Both the position numbers and the translations under genes were made by a program. This document shows positions 63,102 through 64,000 of a stretch of DNA of 64,000 nucleotides, piece after piece (position 1 is the stretch's first letter; the number at the start of each line of letters is the position of its first letter). The notes below the pieces were generated by a model. The model did not search any database. It was not told the DNA's origin and saw nothing but the letters and a program-made list of their open reading frames with translations. The stretch is from contig DS990262.1 of assembly GCA_000155435.1 (NCBI GenBank), positions 211,071 to 275,070 on the forward strand, given 5' to 3'. The stretch comes from Clostridiales bacterium 1_7_47FAA (GTDB taxonomy: Bacteria > Bacillota > Clostridia > Lachnospirales > Lachnospiraceae).

Positions 63102-64000
63102 TCAACCATTATCCCCCGGATGGGTAAGCTTGTTATATATCTGTTCTGCACTGATTCCAGGATTATGGAGGATCAGATTATATATCCCCTCAATCACGGG
63201 CAGCGGTTCCATAAGGTCCTCTGCGATTTTGACTGCTGCCTGTCCTTTTTCTACTTTCCGCATTACCAGCGTTATCAGCTTTGTATACTCCCCCTTCATG
63301 ACACCTTGGCGCAGCCCGTTCTGGATGCCTTTTTCAATTCCAAGTATTTCCCGTTCCTCCAGTTTATCTGCAAACAATTCCATTAAAGCGTCACACATTT
63401 CCCGCACCTCCTGATATGTCTCCCAATTTGCCCGGATGATTAAATCCATGGCTGTTTCATATAACGGATTACGTTCCATTCCTTTGTATTCACTTGCCAG
63501 TATCTCGATATCCTCATGCAGCGAAAGTCCGCTTCTCAGCCGGCTCAGCCACATATTATCTTCCTTTGACAGTTCCCTTATGACCAGGACCTGCACTGGG
63601 AACAAAAGGCCACGGATATAGTAGATACCCGGATACTCCATTTCCATATCCACACCATAGGCATTCCTCAGATACGTTGAAAGCTTTCGGGGAAAATGCT
63701 CACCTGCAAGCGTTACCGTCACGTCTGACGGCAGGATTTCCATAACCCGTTCCGTGTTGGATTGGAAGATACATGCATACCCCATTACTTTGTAGAAGTC
63801 ATTAACATTGACGTAATCCTTCATGGCTTTATATTCAACCACGTTATACCGGCGGAATATACGGCCGATGTTCTTTTGTATTTCCCTGCAGGATTCTTCC
63901 TTAACCACCAGGACATCAATCTGCAGCGGTTTGCGGGTCAGATTATACTCCGCATAGAACCTCAGGTAGTTCCTGTCCTTTCCAAGTTCAATCTGCAGCA
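63102..64000 (-). CDS. PD-(D/E)XK-like nuclease family protein, 5' end outside the window
   Basis: The frame is open to the right edge of the window, so about 299 C-terminal residues are seen. The visible start shows QIDVLVV, then NVVEYKAMKDYVNVNDFYKVMGYACIF, consistent with an Asp and Glu-x-Lys nuclease core as in Rpn/YhgA-like recombination-promoting nucleases. A helical C-terminal tail follows (ILGIEKGIQNGLRQGVMKGEYTKLITLVMRK), as is common in that group. Assignment is tentative; in Lachnospiraceae these are often annotated only as hypothetical. Convergent with the response regulator, four bases away. Confidence 0.5.
   Translation of the reverse strand, partial: LQIELGKDRNYLRFYAEYNLTRKPLQIDVLVVKEESCREIQKNIGRIFRRYNVVEYKAMKDYVNVNDFYKVMGYACIFQSNTERVMEILPSDVTVTLAGEHFPRKLSTYLRNAYGVDMEMEYPGIYYIRGLLFPVQVLVIRELSKEDNMWLSRLRSGLSLHEDIEILASEYKGMERNPLYETAMDLIIRANWETYQEVREMCDALMELFADKLEEREILGIEKGIQNGLRQGVMKGEYTKLITLVMRKVEKGQAAVKIAEDLMEPLPVIEGIYNLILHNPGISAEQIYNKLTHPGDNG

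Overview
The window looks like chromosome of an anaerobic gut Firmicute of the Lachnospiraceae, most like the Enterocloster / Clostridium clostridioforme group. This is an inference from protein character (split glycine decarboxylase GcvPA/GcvPB, YesM/YesN-type two-component pairs, DUF6465, PadR-DUF1700-DUF4097-PspC cassette), strong TTGACA/TATAAT-type promoters and AGGAGG ribosome binding sites. No rRNA, tRNA, insertion sequence or CRISPR array was seen.

Layout. 1-0.6 kb: a broken GH38 alpha-mannosidase remnant. 0.6-8.6 kb: a glycine riboswitch controlling gcvT-gcvH-gcvPA-gcvPB, then lplA and lpdA, a complete glycine cleavage set apart from free-standing lipoate synthesis. 8.7-12.8 kb: a GntR regulator divergent from an AGCS amino-acid symporter and a tyrosine phenol-lyase, a likely phenol-producing tyrosine catabolic unit. 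13-18 kb: a SRAP protein, then a MocR-type regulator divergent from an NhaC-type antiporter and an M20 peptidase. 17.9-18.9 kb: a gene-free kilobase with two very long imperfect hairpins separated by a 15-bp tandem repeat. 19-25 kb: a mannose-family PTS (IIB, IIC, IID, IIA and a second IIB-like protein that has lost its phosphohistidine), a SIS-domain deglycase/isomerase and a PRD regulator. 25-28.6 kb: an acyltransferase and the PadR envelope cassette. 28.9-29.8 kb: an AEC transporter.

29.8-41 kb: a YesN/YesM pair divergent from a ribose-type ABC transporter with a LyxK-like kinase, a hexulose-phosphate-synthase-like enzyme and a UlaE-like epimerase, probably a pentulose / keto-gulonate route. 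41-46.6 kb: an NSS transporter, DUF6465, an M16C metalloprotease and a 27-residue holin-like peptide. 46.9-56 kb: a Crp/Fnr regulator preceded by two related palindromes, then a BMP-type nucleoside ABC transporter followed by two Cys-type sulfatases. 56-59.4 kb: a molybdate/tungstate-type ABC transporter with a DUF364-like protein, on the minus strand behind a perfect 8-4-8 palindrome. 59.6-64 kb: a second YesM/YesN pair and the end of a PD-(D/E)XK-like gene that runs off the window.

The most unusual features are the two giant inverted repeats, the many unrelated minisatellites (15 to 43 bp units) in gene gaps and in two genes, the Tyr-for-His PTS IIB protein, the sulfatase-BMP transporter operon, and the paired palindromes upstream of the Crp/Fnr gene. 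All promoter, operator and terminator calls were made by eye; family names come from motif recognition, not from a database search.
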